Origin: Rhyzopertha dominica
Taxonomy: Eukaryota > Arthropoda > Insecta > Coleoptera > Bostrichidae
Assembly: GCA_025024175.1 (NCBI GenBank)
Contig: QCXZ01000137.1
Location: 15,004,001 to 15,068,000, forward strand
Direction of reading: 5' to 3'
Length of the DNA: 64,000 nt
In this document: one piece after another, positions 24,791 to 36,444 of the stretch
Numbering within the stretch: position 1 is the first letter of the stretch
Layout: the number at the start of each line of letters is the position of its first letter
Translations under genes and position numbers: made by a program
Notes under the pieces: model-generated
What the model saw: the letters and a program-made list of their open reading frames with translations, nothing else
The model's database searches: none
What the model was told of the DNA's origin: nothing

Positions 24791-25755
24791 ATTTATCAAG
24801 TGTTTTTGTAACAAATTTCTTCTTCTTGTATAGAAATCTTAGTTCTTCAGTTCCATGGGAGATCATCAGAATGTAGAGAATTGTGGTCGTGAAAGCGGAA
24901 GGCAACAAAATGTGAGTTATGAACGCAATATGTAAAAAGTGAAATGAAAAAAGACAATAAACATGTTATTGTGAGTAATGTTACTTGTCATTCTTATCAT
25001 CTACGAAAATACGAAATTATTTTTAGAGTGCGCAATTGGATTAGTAGCAGCAAATGCAATACGTTTAAACGATTTTTGGAATTTCAAAGATACTCAAAAA
25101 CCAGTAACGACAATCAAGAGAAGTGTCAGTTCATCAGTTTATGTGAAATAAAAAAATGCATAGGCACATAGTGAAAACAGTTAAAAATATTTCTACGATG
25201 TGACCCGTCCTTCAAAGTGAAGCTAAGTTAAAATTTCAAATGGAAGAGAGCGTTCATGAGAACTTCATGGAAATGTTTCCACTCTTTTGTGGCAGAGTCA
25301 TCTACATCGAACTAATACAAACAAAACATTGTTCTAGTTGTGATTATCCAAACTCAAAGAGTTTTGACGTCTACATCGGGCAGATTACATTCCTGTTCAG
25401 AAAGATGGCTTCTAGACCATTGAATTAAAAATAATTTATAAGAAAGTATGAAGACAACATCATTATAACGCCGTACCACAAATGCACCCAAGATAGTTAG
25501 TCAATTTGTGCTACGTGTGAGGGGCGTAATTACTCCAATACTGGAATTGACAACGAGGAGTCGACTGAAATTAATAACGAAAGTAATGGCTTTCATGTGA
25601 GAAGAAAATCAGCTGATTATTTAAAAGTGCTTCATTATTATAATAAATGTTTGATTCAAATATAGAGGGTAAGTTTTTTGGACGTACTTTTAGCATAGGG
25701 ACCTCGCAAACTAGCGCAGATTGAAGCAACGTTTATGAGCATAATTTTTGGAAAA
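24791..25755. other. Intergenic DNA, nothing recognised
   Basis: Two plus-strand open frames of 62-75 codons occur (24944-25171, 25240-25428) but show no family motif and no splice context that I trust. Confidence 0.35.
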
Positions 25756-25900
25756 GTTGTAGAAAAAGATAACCCCAATCAGAAAATATCATTAAATTTT
25801 GCAAGTAAACTGTCATTTTCGATGACATAAACTACCTTTTTTTCAAATATAAACCATAGTTGTTTGTGCTTTCAAAAAATTGGTCATTTTCCAAGGTTCA
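25756..25900 (+). repeat. Dispersed repeat, copy 1 (partner at 41374-41505)
   Basis: GTTGTAGAAAA, CCCCAAT, AATTTTGCAAGTAA, CTGTCATTTTCGA, AACTACCTTTTTTTC and CTTCAAAAAATTGG occur here and, with small changes, at 41374-41505 in the same order and strand. This copy lies about 450 bp upstream of the transposase remnant at 26220, so it may be the 5' flank of that element. Confidence 0.6.
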
Positions 25901-26219
25901 CAGAGATGTGGCATTTGATATGATTACTAAAAAAAGGTATTTTTTCTATTTTATTCCGATTTTGATGTAGTTAACAAATTAAAACAAATAAGTAAATGCC
26001 AATCTGCTATTACGGGGACTCTTTTTCTTAATCTCTGAGGGGTTATAAAAATAAGATCCTTTTCATAAAAAAAATGTTTATTTAATATTATTTAATTAGA
26101 TAGTTTTTTGTAAATAAATCTTATTTTTATAGCCCATTGGAGGTGCAAAAAAACAATTCTCGTACTTTGACATTTAGTGGTTTTTTGAAATGAATTATTT
26201 AATCTTGGAGAAGCACTAT

Positions 26220-27060
26220 ATTGCCGAGTGCAAACATACGGTGTAATGTAAGCTGCTGCACAAGAATATTTTGAACGTTACTGTGATCACCGCCATCAGC
26301 CTTCCTTGCTTACATTTAAGAGATTAGAGATCGTATGGATAATTTGGAATTTATGGCTTCTTCAGTAGGTTAGTAGGTATACCTACCAAAAGAATACTTC
26401 AAATCAAATAAATGAAATTGTACGTTGCAGTAACAAAAAAACACAAACTATCAGTGTCTCATACTTTGCATGCTGATGCCATCATGGGACCTGCCTACAG
26501 AATTCTGCAGATTGTTTTAAAATATTTGTACAGTCGATCTACAATTTTCATTAAAAGTCCTTTAGAGTGATGAATCACGATTCACGAACTACGGTACATT
26601 CAATAGGCATAACGAACATCTCTAGATGCAGAAAGATCAGGTTGAACAGAGGAGGCCTCAAATGAAATTTGGGTTTAATGTATAGTGTGGCATCATAAGG
26701 TCAACAGTTCTTGGCCCGCATATTTTGGTGGATCTTTAACTAGTGGACGTTATCCCAGTTTTAATGATTTCAACAAGACGTGTACCACTGCATAGCATGA
26801 AGGAAGTACGAATAAATTTAAATGAAGTTTTTCTTAACTCCTGCTGGACTGGAAGAAACGGATCAGTGACCTCCTCGATCTCCCAATCTTTCAGATGTTA
26901 TTGCCCAAGTTGTAAAAGCGTCAACACCTTAGAAAAGCCGTTGAACACGCTTTTGTACAAATCGATAGTTCTATTAGAAAAGTTTCACTCTTCGTTTTGA
27001 AACGGTGGAATACATTCATTTATAATAGTAGTGAACTTTTTGAACATTATTTGCAATTAA
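26220..27060 (+). pseudogene. Decayed mariner-related transposase, nearly full span
   Basis: Plus-strand reading starts with an AAQEYFERYCDHRHQPSLLTF block (the helix-turn-helix start of this family reads AxxxYxERFPxRRHP). It continues at about 26565 with SDESRFTNYGTFNRHNEH (first catalytic Asp) and QMKFGFNVxCGIIRSTVLGP, then FGGSLTSGRYPSFNDF in a shifted frame. It ends with VEHAFVQIDSS and an FIYNSSELFEHYLQL tail near 27050. Two Trp codons are now TAG. At least one single-base deletion follows GPHI. The QDGAP block is lost. The order and spacing leave little doubt about the family. Confidence 0.75.
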
Positions 27061-27704
27061 TTATTATGTGTGTTGTTTTATTTTTGTAAACATGTAAGTA
27101 TAGATACTAAACAAAATTTGTCAGTTTGTGAAGTATCTTGTTTTGCAGAATTTAAGACCAAAATATTTCACTTGACCCTGTCTAACTCGATTACAATCAG
27201 AATAAAACGGAAAAAATGGCCATTACTTTTACTTTTTTTTTTAAATATTCGTCGGGAAGTTTAAAAATGGTCGACTTTTTTAAGCCATAACTACGGTTTG
27301 TATTAAAAAAGCAAGTTTATGTTATATCTAAAAAATAACAGCTACATGCAAAACTGAATGACGATCAGATATTGGGAACATCTTAGTTGTTTAGTTTTAG
27401 AAAGAAGAATATAAAAAAAAACACCATTTTCGACTGGAAGCCATCGTACGTGCTTATTTAGATTGTTTTTGTAAATATCTCGCGTAATTCTATTCTGACG
27501 ATAAAAATCGCTCTTATCAATTTTAACCAATATTAAATTTCCCATAAAAAAAGGTCTACACTTTTTTTCTCTCGCTCCATATTCTTCAAGATAAAAGTGT
27601 GAATCTGATATTTTTGTCCATTTTTTTTGTTTACGAATGGAACTATTTAACAACATCGCTTCAGACACCCGATAAATCATCAAAACAACTTTTCGAAAAC
27701 GTAC
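27061..27704. other. AT-rich DNA; intron-like if the exon at 27705 is real
   Basis: No coding feature. On the minus strand this stretch directly follows the splice donor at 27704-27703. Confidence 0.35.
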
Positions 27705-28080
27705 CTCTGTTGGCCCGTCGGCCAAATCCTCGTCGCGACTCCCACTCTTGCGGTTCGCTCCGCGGGCTCCCGGAAACTCTTCACCTCCAAAGATGGGACC
27801 TCGACCCTACACCTTCGCAATTTTGGCAAGCTCACGTCACACGTGTCCTCTGAACCATCGGCCGGACAAAAGTTGCCCGACAGCGGAGGTCACACACTCA
27901 CACACGGCGGATTGGACCACGGAGCCGACACTGGTGCGAGAGCGTGTGTTTGAGAAGAGGAGTTGATGCTCTCGGCGAGTACTACCGGAGGGCGGAGGCT
28001 GCGGACGCGAAACGTGGCCCCGGATACACCCGCGGATGGAGGGATCGATCAAATAATAATGCTCCGAAGCGTTCATTGTG
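27705..28080 (-). other. GC-rich candidate 5' exon and promoter, minus strand
   Basis: This is the most GC- and CpG-rich stretch in the window. On the minus strand it ends in CAACAGAG|GTACGTTTTC, a full-consensus splice donor (last exon base 27705). The GC-rich body begins near 28080, where composition falls back to AT-rich. There is no long convincing frame; overlapping frames of 74-84 codons are open because GC-rich DNA has few stops. It looks like a noncoding or mostly noncoding first exon with a CpG-type promoter whose coding exons would lie at lower coordinates, possibly outside the window. Contaminating or transferred DNA is an alternative. Confidence 0.45.
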
Positions 28081-28327
28081 AACCGTACAACAAATCGGTT
28101 TCTGGACTTGGGTAATAGAGAAGAATGTCGGCATGAATTTCATAACAATTCCGTTTAGACACATTAAAAACTGAAGGCGATACGTACAATTAAAAAAAAA
28201 TACCATCGAGAATCAAGATTCAATTCTGTTTTACCAGTCCATTAAATTAACGTTCGGACACATCGGGTAAAGTATTTTACGTAGAAGTCTTTTTTGTTTT
28301 ACAACCTTATCTATACCTACAGGATAT

Positions 28328-28366
28328 GTTAGTGTCCATTGTTTCCAGTTCAGTTGTTAATCAATA
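28328..28366 (+). repeat. Direct repeat, 39 bp, left copy
   Basis: GTTAGTGTCCATTGTTTCCA followed by GTTCAGTTGTTAATCAAT recurs at 30401-30439 with two or three changes, same strand, 2.07 kb away. Both copies lie near AACCAGTC/GACTGGTTATT text. They could be the ends of an inserted unit or two copies of a short repeat. Confidence 0.7.
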
Positions 28367-30400
28367 GGTAGTAAATAACCAGTCCTTTAAACTGAACTAT
28401 TTTTTTAGTAAATTTAAAGGTTCTAATGCAAGTGTTCATCGGGTTATTTTGTAATGTAGTAAATTGGGAAATTGTTTAAGAAATTCAGAACTTTTTCATT
28501 CTCCTTCGGCTTTTCCGTCATTACTGTACGTTTTCCTTTATCAGTCTTGCAAATATAAAGATTGGATTTAGTGATTTTAGATTGGATAGAGCGTATGTAG
28601 TGCCAGGTTTTGGATACATTGGCTTTTAAATGTTAAGATTAAAACAGATTAATTGAAGTGTAACTGTGAATTAGGTCAGTTAGACGATTCAAATTCCAAA
28701 GAAGCTGTGGTTTCGCAGAACTTTCTTTTCGAGAAATGAAGGGGAAAATGTGAGAAAGAAAGACCAAAATCTAAGACGGAAAGTACGTGGGTGCATCGGG
28801 GCCAATGCACCCTCAGAAGTCATCTATGTGGGTGCATTGCACCCATACTTTTAAAACAAGCACACAGGGACTTCAAGTTCTATAACATGATCTGAAAAAA
28901 AACGATTACAAATAGGAAATGGATCTATCACATTAATTCTGTTTTGCATACAATCTCTACTCGTATGTACTACTATGAAGCAAGCAAAGTACTTCGTCAA
29001 CATTTCTGGTACTGACCCCTCAAGTCGAATTTGAAGGTCTTATACCGCATCTGAGTGGTAAATGAAAGTAGTGGGGATTCACATTTTCGTAAAATCACAA
29101 TCTGTTCGACACACCACAACTTAGTTGGAAGAAAGTTGATCGGAACTGCGTCTTCAGGCTGAGTCAAATTCTCGGAGAGCACTCCAAAGGTTTGTGTTTC
29201 ATTGTGGTGTAAAATTAATCCTTTTGTTCTCCTTCTGTAACTGGTGCACTACGCCACTGCACATCTTGGCATCGTACAAATGATAACAAAGGCACTATTT
29301 GCTAACAGAAATGCGACTCAAAACTGCACAAAAACCAGGGTTACGAACTACCCGAGTATATGGGGCTGGGCAACGGGAATTTTCTGCGAAAAAGCGGGAA
29401 AAAGTTAAGGCGGGCAGATTTTGAGGAGGAACGAATTATAAAATGTTATGATGGAACGGTAAATAAAATCGAGGAAGGATACAATTGAATGTAAATATTG
29501 CGGATTATATAGGCACGGGTCATTTGTTTACGTCTTTTTGCGAGTAAATTCCCGTTCTGTTTAATTTAACAAAAGAGCGAGATAAACACGCTGTACAAGA
29601 AGGCTCAAAAGCGGGACAGTTGTCAACCTAACAGAAACCCAACACTTAATAATAAAAATCGCCCCTATATTTTTGCATTCTACGCCCAAGATGACATCAC
29701 GCGCAGTACATCCACAAAATATGTCACCTTACTTGTCACCCCTTACCTTATTCCCGCCACGCAATTTAGTTTTTTTACATCACAGATTTTTCGTGTTTGA
29801 TGCACATTGTTAATTTTTAGTCGGGTTAAATGCAGCAGTTGGTAAATTATTTTTGGCACCCGATAGAAAAGTTTAAAACTTGCCGCCCCTGAGATGGATT
29901 TCTCGTTATCATTGAATGGGTTGTTGGTGAGGAAGAAGGTTCTTTATATGCTTGAGGTTGATCGGGGACATATGAAGGGTTTGGCCTATGGCGGTGATAT
30001 AATGTGTTTTGAACTGAATGACGGGAGGTTCTTAAGCTTATTAGATATGTAGTTTACTTGTGTTTTTTGCAAAAACCAAGCTATTGCTCCGCCTTACCCT
30101 GTCCATGAGGAAATCCCAAATGATGGGGTGTAAGATTCTGTCTTCCAGATCTCGTAGTTGAGTTGGTTTCTGAGGTGAGGATAGGGTATTAACTTCTCTT
30201 ATAATCCATAAAGTGATGGCTGCTTCTTTGGCTAGGACAGCTACATTGCTGTGCCTCGTTGCCTGGAGAGTGATGAATTTTGGTTGGAGCTCCTTATATA
30301 AACAGTTCTGCAGAAACCAAATTTAGCAGAGTAAGACCATTAAACGTGCTGTGAGTCTCTTGTATCTTCGGACTAGTGAGCTTCGACTAGCTAAGTATAG
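28367..30400. other. Unassigned DNA between two direct repeats
   Basis: Holds a compact repeat at about 28790-28855 in which GGGTGCAT and its complement ATGCACCC occur several times. The part 29300-30390 is richer in GC than its surroundings. A 53-codon plus-strand open frame begins at the ATG at about 29894. I recognise no family in any frame. Confidence 0.35.
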
Positions 30401-30439
30401 GTTAGTGTCCATTGTTTTCAGTTCAGTTCTTAATCAATT
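30401..30439 (+). repeat. Direct repeat, 39 bp, right copy
   Basis: Partner of 28328-28366; here the text is GTTAGTGTCCATTGTTTTCA followed by GTTCAGTTCTTAATCAAT. Confidence 0.7.
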
Positions 30440-30514
30440 AACAAATTAAAAAATTAACAAATTAATTAAATTAGTTTAGTTTGAAGACTGGTTATTTCCT
30501 TTCCATTAATATAC

Positions 30515-31250
30515 AGGATGTTCCAAATTGGGTATACCTATATGACGTTTCGATTATATTTTTTAAGTGGCAGCACCGCCTTGTTGCATATCAACCTATA
30601 CTTAACATTTATAATCAAATTTCAAAATGTATTTAGTATCTATCAATTACAAGACGTTTTAAACATTTTTTAATTAGTCCATACTCATGTCTTATATTCC
30701 TATTTCAACTACCCCAGAAGGTCGCGCCTTGAAATCTTTTTAAGTACCTCCATAAAAGTAGCCCGAAGGGGTGAGATCTGGAGAGCAGAGTGGTCATTCA
30801 GCGTCCCCTCCTACCTATCCATCTACCTGGAGATACTGCATCCGAGTATTCAAGGACAAGTCCTGTAAAATAATAAGGCGCATTATCTTGCTAAAACAAA
30901 AACTTTTACTTTTGGGTCATCACGTTCTGTAGGTCAAGGAAACAGAAGAGCCAAATTCGGAACTAGTTCTTTCTTCCGAATTTCAAACATCTCGCTCGTT
31001 GAGATTTTCTTCAAAGTAAATTGGCCCTCGAGTAGCCCGTTGAGTATCCAAAAACTACANCTTTGTCGGTTATCGCACTATTTAACATAAATATTGATTG
31101 ATAAGAAAACAGGATGTATTCTGTGGTAAAGTCGCCTTCAGTATATCCATCATTAACTCGCAAAACTGGAGTCTTCCATCAGGGTGGTTTTCGATCTATT
31201 CTTGGAAGATTGTTAGTGGGTAAGAATAAAATTTTGCGCATTGGGAATTA
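30515..31250 (-). pseudogene. Decayed mariner-related transposase and terminus
   Basis: On the minus strand, about 30915-30740 reads a mutated form of the second and third catalytic blocks: QDNAPYYFTGLVLEYSD, then PGR, WIGRRGR, then a damaged SPDLTP block, then LLLWRYLKRFQGATF. Frame changes and stops are frequent. On the plus strand, ACAGGATGTTCCAAATTGGG at about 30517 looks like the terminal inverted repeat at the 3' end of the element. The N-terminal part cannot be followed beyond about 31250. There is an N at about 31060. Confidence 0.6.
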
Positions 31251-32959
31251 TTTCAGGTTTGCCTTGTGCTGGTTTTCTTGAAGAAGTTAAGTTTGACCTC
31301 TTGTCTTTAAGTGCGCACTGTCGATGTTTTTCTTACGTGTCCGTTATTCCAAAACTGCCCTTCAGTCTTCATTAGACAGTTCCTTTGATGTTATATTGAT
31401 GATAAATCGGGATACTTCTCTCTTCATTTTGTATTTGTGCCCTATATCTACCCATATCTATATTCATCACTAAGATTTCAATCTTGAGACTATTTTTTCT
31501 AAATCGTAGCCTTTCCTCGGGAAACTTCAGCAAGTGAGAAATTTTGATAACATTTTGAACATTTGTTGAAAGAAATATGACTTGCTGAATTGTTTTACAT
31601 GTTATCTGTTATCTGCTTGGTTTCGCTCACGGTGCTCCAAAATGCTCACTATTAACTATTATTTAGATTATTATAGAAACATGTCAAGGTGTTAACGAAG
31701 AATTTTGAAGGTAATAATATTTTTTTCGCAAATGTATAGAACATTTTTTGCGTTGTGTTATTTTCAGTCGACTATTTTTTATAATGTCAAGTTCAACTTA
31801 TTGCATCGCCATTTTATGTGTCGTAATGTAATTTTCTTTTTCACGGGTATCGGAATGGAACGTCCAACCAAAGGCCAGGACTTTCAAAAAAAGTTATTAT
31901 CACTTATATTAAAATACAATATAAAACTCCTTTACTATTATGACTTGTTTCCGAAAAAAGAAACTTAATTAAAGCAGAATGAATATTAAAAATATGACAG
32001 TAGTAGCGGGTTTTTACTTATTCACTAACCGTTGTGACAGATGAATCAGTTATCTATCTAAAATTTAATGTTTTTTTTTTCTTAGCTAATCTGAAGAATA
32101 CTTTCGATTAGTTAGAAATAACTGTCGGTTCTTCCAGTATAGTGGTAACAGTTTTTCTGAAATGCATTTGTTTAACATTCTGGCAAGCATATTGTCAGGA
32201 TAATCTTCCCTTTAATTTTGGAACAAAAGTTAAACTCGCATCTTCAATTTCACTATTCAAAATCTGCGTTCTCCTCCTGCGTATTGTATTAACAGATGTA
32301 CTTTTTCCCATCACCACTATTTGACGATCTACAAGTATATACATTCTATTTGAAATAGTCTTATAGCACTTTACTTATTATAAAATTTTGAGACCGTGGA
32401 ATGGGCTGGATGTTTCCCACTCACAAGAATCAACATAGAAGTTGTCGAAGAAGTTTGTTTTTGACAATAATGTTGAAAATGATGTACCCATCATAATCCA
32501 TGTCCTAATGTTAGTATTTTATGACAAACATACTGATGTTATAGGTAGTCTTGATAATGACGGCTGTTCAGTATAAGGTGTTGGTTAAAAAATACTAATT
32601 ACAGCATATTAAAAATTACGCCCCGTTAGTTCCCCTTAATTTTTAACGCTTGTGGTCTGGAACTCATGGATTCGAATTGAAAAGCGCTATGTGAATGCAT
32701 AGTTTCAATTTTCAATAGAAAACAGATGAAGGCTACATACTGGTCATATTGAAGCGATGTAAGTAGGTAATGAGTGCATTCACATTGAAGATAGAAACGA
32801 TTGAAAAATGAAAAGTATTTTTTAACCAGGTAAGTATTTTGTTTCTAGTATCTGCATAGCATATCGATACATCACTATGAAATGCTCTGTAAGTCCCAAC
32901 AACCGACGAACGACGAACTGAAAATAAAGTGTAAGCAATTCTTTGTCAGTAGGTACGGC
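31251..32959. other. Intergenic DNA, nothing firm
   Basis: May include the rest of the transposon at 30515-31250 up to about 31450. Beyond that I see no signal. Confidence 0.35.
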
Positions 32960-33230
32960 ATCCCTTCCACTGCGATCGCTGAAACTGAAAAGGACGTGGG
33001 GGCCATGTTACGGCCGCATTCGCGCATTATTTGACGGCAAGCCTCTGTGCCATCCAATCGCGCGGTTTACAGCCTGGGCGGTCCAACTGGCTGTTCCAAC
33101 TACCATTAGCTGACTCTTCACCCCTGGTGCTGCTGGCGTGTTTGCTCATCTTCAAACTATTAAGTTCCCGTTATCGAAGCTGCAAACTTCAACGGGGAAG
33201 TTGTTTGTACAACAGTTCGGTATAAATTGG
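32960..33230 (+). promoter_or_regulatory. GC-rich island ending in a TATA-like box
   Basis: A short stretch rich in GC and CpG (CGGCCGCATTCGCGCATT near 33013; ATCGCGCGG near 33057) ends with GTTCGGTATAAATTGG, giving a TATAAAT at 33221-33227. It could be a promoter region, but I see no linked coding exon on either strand. Confidence 0.25.
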
Positions 33231-33476
33231 AATGTTTGGGAGCTGCAGTTGTTTTATTGAGCCATATCCCACCGGTTGAGTGTTTTTTTTCACGAGCTAC
33301 TAGCATAAATGATTTTAAAGATAACGACAATTCGAGAAAAACAAGGTATTGTCGAGTGTACTCGACGTTTAATTTACAGTTGTATTCAGTGAACACTGTT
33401 TATGTAACCCTTTTCCTCATCTATGGTGGTTTCATACATATGAATCTAATTAATACTAGATACTAGTTATTGTACA

Positions 33477-33748
33477 GGGTGGGCCAAGTGAAAGTACTTA
33501 TTCTACAACTTAATGAAATGCATTTACACTCTTCGGCAATTTGTGAAAAAATTGACAATAATTTAAGTATTTTGATTTGAAGGCTTCCGTGGTTGTTGTC
33601 GATGACACTGTTTTCCGGGCTGCTTTTCACGTTACTTGTTTGGTTTTGACGTTTCGACACTCATGAATGTCTTCCTCAGACTTCTGAAACGTGAAACCAA
33701 ACAAGCAACGTGGGAAGCATTCCCGAAAACAACATGTCAATAAATTAA
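33477..33748. mobile_element. Penelope-like terminus, short foldback
   Basis: GACACTGTTTTCCGGGCTGC, ACGTTACTTGTTTGGTTTTG and ACGTTTCGACACTC (about 33603-33662) pair with ACGTGAAACCAAACAAGCAA and CCCGAAAACAACATGTCAAT (about 33689-33740). The same family text, including TTTGAAGGCTTCCGTGG, occurs at the ends of the foldback at 5684-6235. A TACAGGGTGGGCCAAGTGAA end, of the kind seen on mariner-like elements, lies at 33475. Confidence 0.65.
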
Positions 33749-35839
33749 GTAATAGCTACGTAAAGATCGAAATAACTTAAGCTATGGTATAGGTGTAATG
33801 AATCATGGTGTTCTCGCTGTTATAAAAAGTGATATCTCTTTATGTAATTAAAAATTGAAAATTTCTGAATAATTTTATTGTTTATTGAGTTTATTAAGAT
33901 TATTGTATTTTAATGGTTTTTTTTAAAGGCAAATGCAATAAAAAATGTAATATTTAGATTTTTAAGAAATACTGGCACCTTCTGTCGAATTTCTCTTGTT
34001 CTTATATTTTCANTGTGCCTATTTTGNTTTGATGAAGGAAATTTAGAGACAAATTGCATTGCTGAAAACGTAACATGACTCTATACTTAACTATCTAGGT
34101 ACCTACGGAAACGTTTCAAAATGGCGTTACAAAAATATTAGGCGTATAACTCCAAAATAAAAATGAGATGAGTTCTTCCCTTGACAATATAAACTCTAGA
34201 ATCGAAAATGAAGGATTAGTACAAGAAAAAAATTTATAGTTAAGGAAATTGTTCAGAATGGTTTGTTGTTTCGAAAACACGACAAAATCCATTCTATATC
34301 ATTTCTGAACCAACTTCCACGATAGCAATCTGGATTTCTCACCTCTTCTACTTATAGGTATAGTAAAAAACATTGCCATAAAAATCGGTGGATTTTAATA
34401 TTGGTCTTAAAAATAAAATAGGACAACAAAGTCAAAACGCTTTAATTTTTCTCAAATTTTTAGCTAGCACACACACACACTAACTCACAAATCCATAATA
34501 TGTTAATTATACATTTTTATTTATTCTGTTGATAATGAATTGATTAACATAAAAGACATAGGTACCTTTTTTTCTCTGAAGTATTGTATATTGCGTACAA
34601 CAGATTTGATTTGATAAATTACTCCCAAGCACCCTCATTCTAAATGTCACTTGATCAGTTTGATCGTGCTATTTGAAAAAAGCGGTGGATTTCTTACAAG
34701 GAATCGCTAAAATATGTAGATCCACGATAAATTGGTAGGCTTGGCAACCACGGTAAAACGTCTACCACGACTACGGATAACTCCACTTAAAAGGATTACG
34801 AACTTTGCCATCTATCACGCTACAAAATGGCCCTCTTTTAGAATGAGGACGATAGAGGTTTCTAATGACACCGGTAGATGGCAGCAACATACAAGTGTAA
34901 GATTTTTAGATTTTTATCGTCTTATTCAAAATGAAACACATAATAATGATCATGCAATAGGAGGACGTGGCATAGGAATATGTTATAAAACTTTCAATAT
35001 GCTCTGAACAGTTACAACACGGATCTGGTTAGTTGCTCCATTTTTTAAATTAAGTACTGTTTCACAAGTTTCGTTTACTTTTTAAGGTTTTTTGAGCTTA
35101 TCATAGTTTGAATTTTGCTAAATTCGTTGTTTAACGTTCGATTTGATGATATTTAAGGTCGCTTAGAGCAGAAAAGCGAATAAATGTGCTGTGGTACATA
35201 GCTTTTTAATTCTTAAATTACGATAAACATTGTTATTATACGGTAATTTTATACTTATGGCGATAAACTGAATGGTTGGTAATTGTAGTTTTACAACTTG
35301 AAATGAAAATAAAACTTAATATTTAACCAGTAAAAAGGAAATAGTGTCACATTGTGCTTAACTTATTTCAAAAAGTAAACCTTAACAAGGAGCGCCTCCT
35401 ATCGGCAATCCGTAAAAGCTTGAATTCGCCGGCAAAACCAGGAACTCTTCCGAATCGTTTGTTTGGTATCCTGAGTGGAGGTATTCCTAGTTGCAGCAAT
35501 AGTGTTTACCATTAATGACAGGCACAGCCGTTTACAACAGTCCAGTACTTAACCGCGACCGATCCACACATGTGGAATACTCTAAGCTTTAATTTAAAAA
35601 ATTACAATACTACCTATATGTGGAAATGTATGTCGTCCATTTTTTCTCCCTATAACTATTTAATTAGAATAATACTTGGCCATTAGAGACAATTATTCCC
35701 TAATATTAACATTCTACCTGTATTATACGAGACCAACCAACGGTGTTGGTAAACTGTCAATCCAAAACAAAAGGGACTCTGAACTTCTTAATGATGATAA
35801 TTATGGCGGTTCATGATGCTGTGGAATATTTTAGTTGTT
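33749..35839. other. Intergenic DNA leading into a Penelope-like element
   Basis: 34730-35010 has a 91-codon open frame on the plus strand and text such as ACACCGGTAGATGGCAGCAA, perhaps the end of a mobile element. 35700-35835, read in frame as VGKLSIQNKRDSELLNDDNY, may be the C-terminal part of a reverse transcriptase joined to the nuclease that follows, but this is weak. Confidence 0.35.
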
Positions 35840-36196
35840 GATAGTACATATAATAATTTAGATAAAATTTTAAGTTCTACTAAACATAAAGTACATTTGG
35901 AGAGTGAAGGTGTTTACAAAATTACTTGTTCTTGCGGCAAGTGTTGTTACATAGGTCAAACTAAAAGAAAAGTAGGTACGCGTTTGACAGAACACATACG
36001 TGCTACTTCCGTAGCTGAACACTCATATTTGACTAAACACATAATTGACTTTAATAAAACGAAAATTTTACATAGAGAAAAATATTATCACAAACGTCTG
36101 ATAAAAGAAGCTATAGAAATTTGTAGAAATACTAGCAATTTTAATAGGGATTGTGGAAATTATGAGTTAGGTGACATTTGGAAGGCTATGTTGTAG
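35840..36196 (+). CDS. GIY-YIG endonuclease module of a Penelope-like retroelement
   Basis: The open frame reads GVYKITCSCGKCCYIGQTKR, in which GVY and YIG are the two signature strands of the GIY-YIG nuclease, followed by TRLTEHIRA, KRLIKEAIEI, NFNRDCGNYELGDIWKAML and a stop. This C-terminal text is typical of the nuclease fused to the reverse transcriptase in Penelope-like elements, where it nicks the target DNA. The module has no internal stop and its catalytic strands are intact, yet no reverse transcriptase precedes it in frame, so the element is 5' truncated. TTACAGGTGTAATCGAAACG at about 36389-36408 is an element-end-like stem. I took the module from about residue 10 of a frame opening at 35813. 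Confidence 0.75.
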   Translation, partial: DSTYNNLDKILSSTKHKVHLESEGVYKITCSCGKCCYIGQTKRKVGTRLTEHIRATSVAEHSYLTKHIIDFNKTKILHREKYYHKRLIKEAIEICRNTSNFNRDCGNYELGDIWKAML

Positions 36197-36444
36197 TTAT
36201 CTTTTATCAAGTAGTTCGTCTATATCTAGTAGGTAGGTAGTTCCTTTTTCATCGTTAGGTTCTTTTTTATCAGGTTGGCACGTTGTTTCTATGACGTCCA
36301 GCTTCCTTGGTGATTTGTTTATTTACTTTCAAAATTTTGTTTGAACTTGTGTCAGGCAAATTTTGAGGTTCTTCGTCTTTGACAAAGATTACAGGTGTAA
36401 TCGAAACGTCAGACTATTACCTTTTTGTCAGTGTTTTCAAGAGA

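Noticed and set aside
27342..28206. Protein genes from the overlapping open frames on both strands in the GC-rich island
   Set aside because: GC-rich DNA has few stops by chance. The frames overlap in several phases and none has a family motif.
28790..28860. CRISPR-like array of GGGTGCAT units
   Set aside because: Units are 8 bp, in mixed orientation and irregularly spaced. This is eukaryotic DNA, and the block is a small palindromic repeat.
33160..33466. Small genes on both strands (78-79 codons)
   Set aside because: The two frames lie opposite each other and show no motif; they are probably chance frames.
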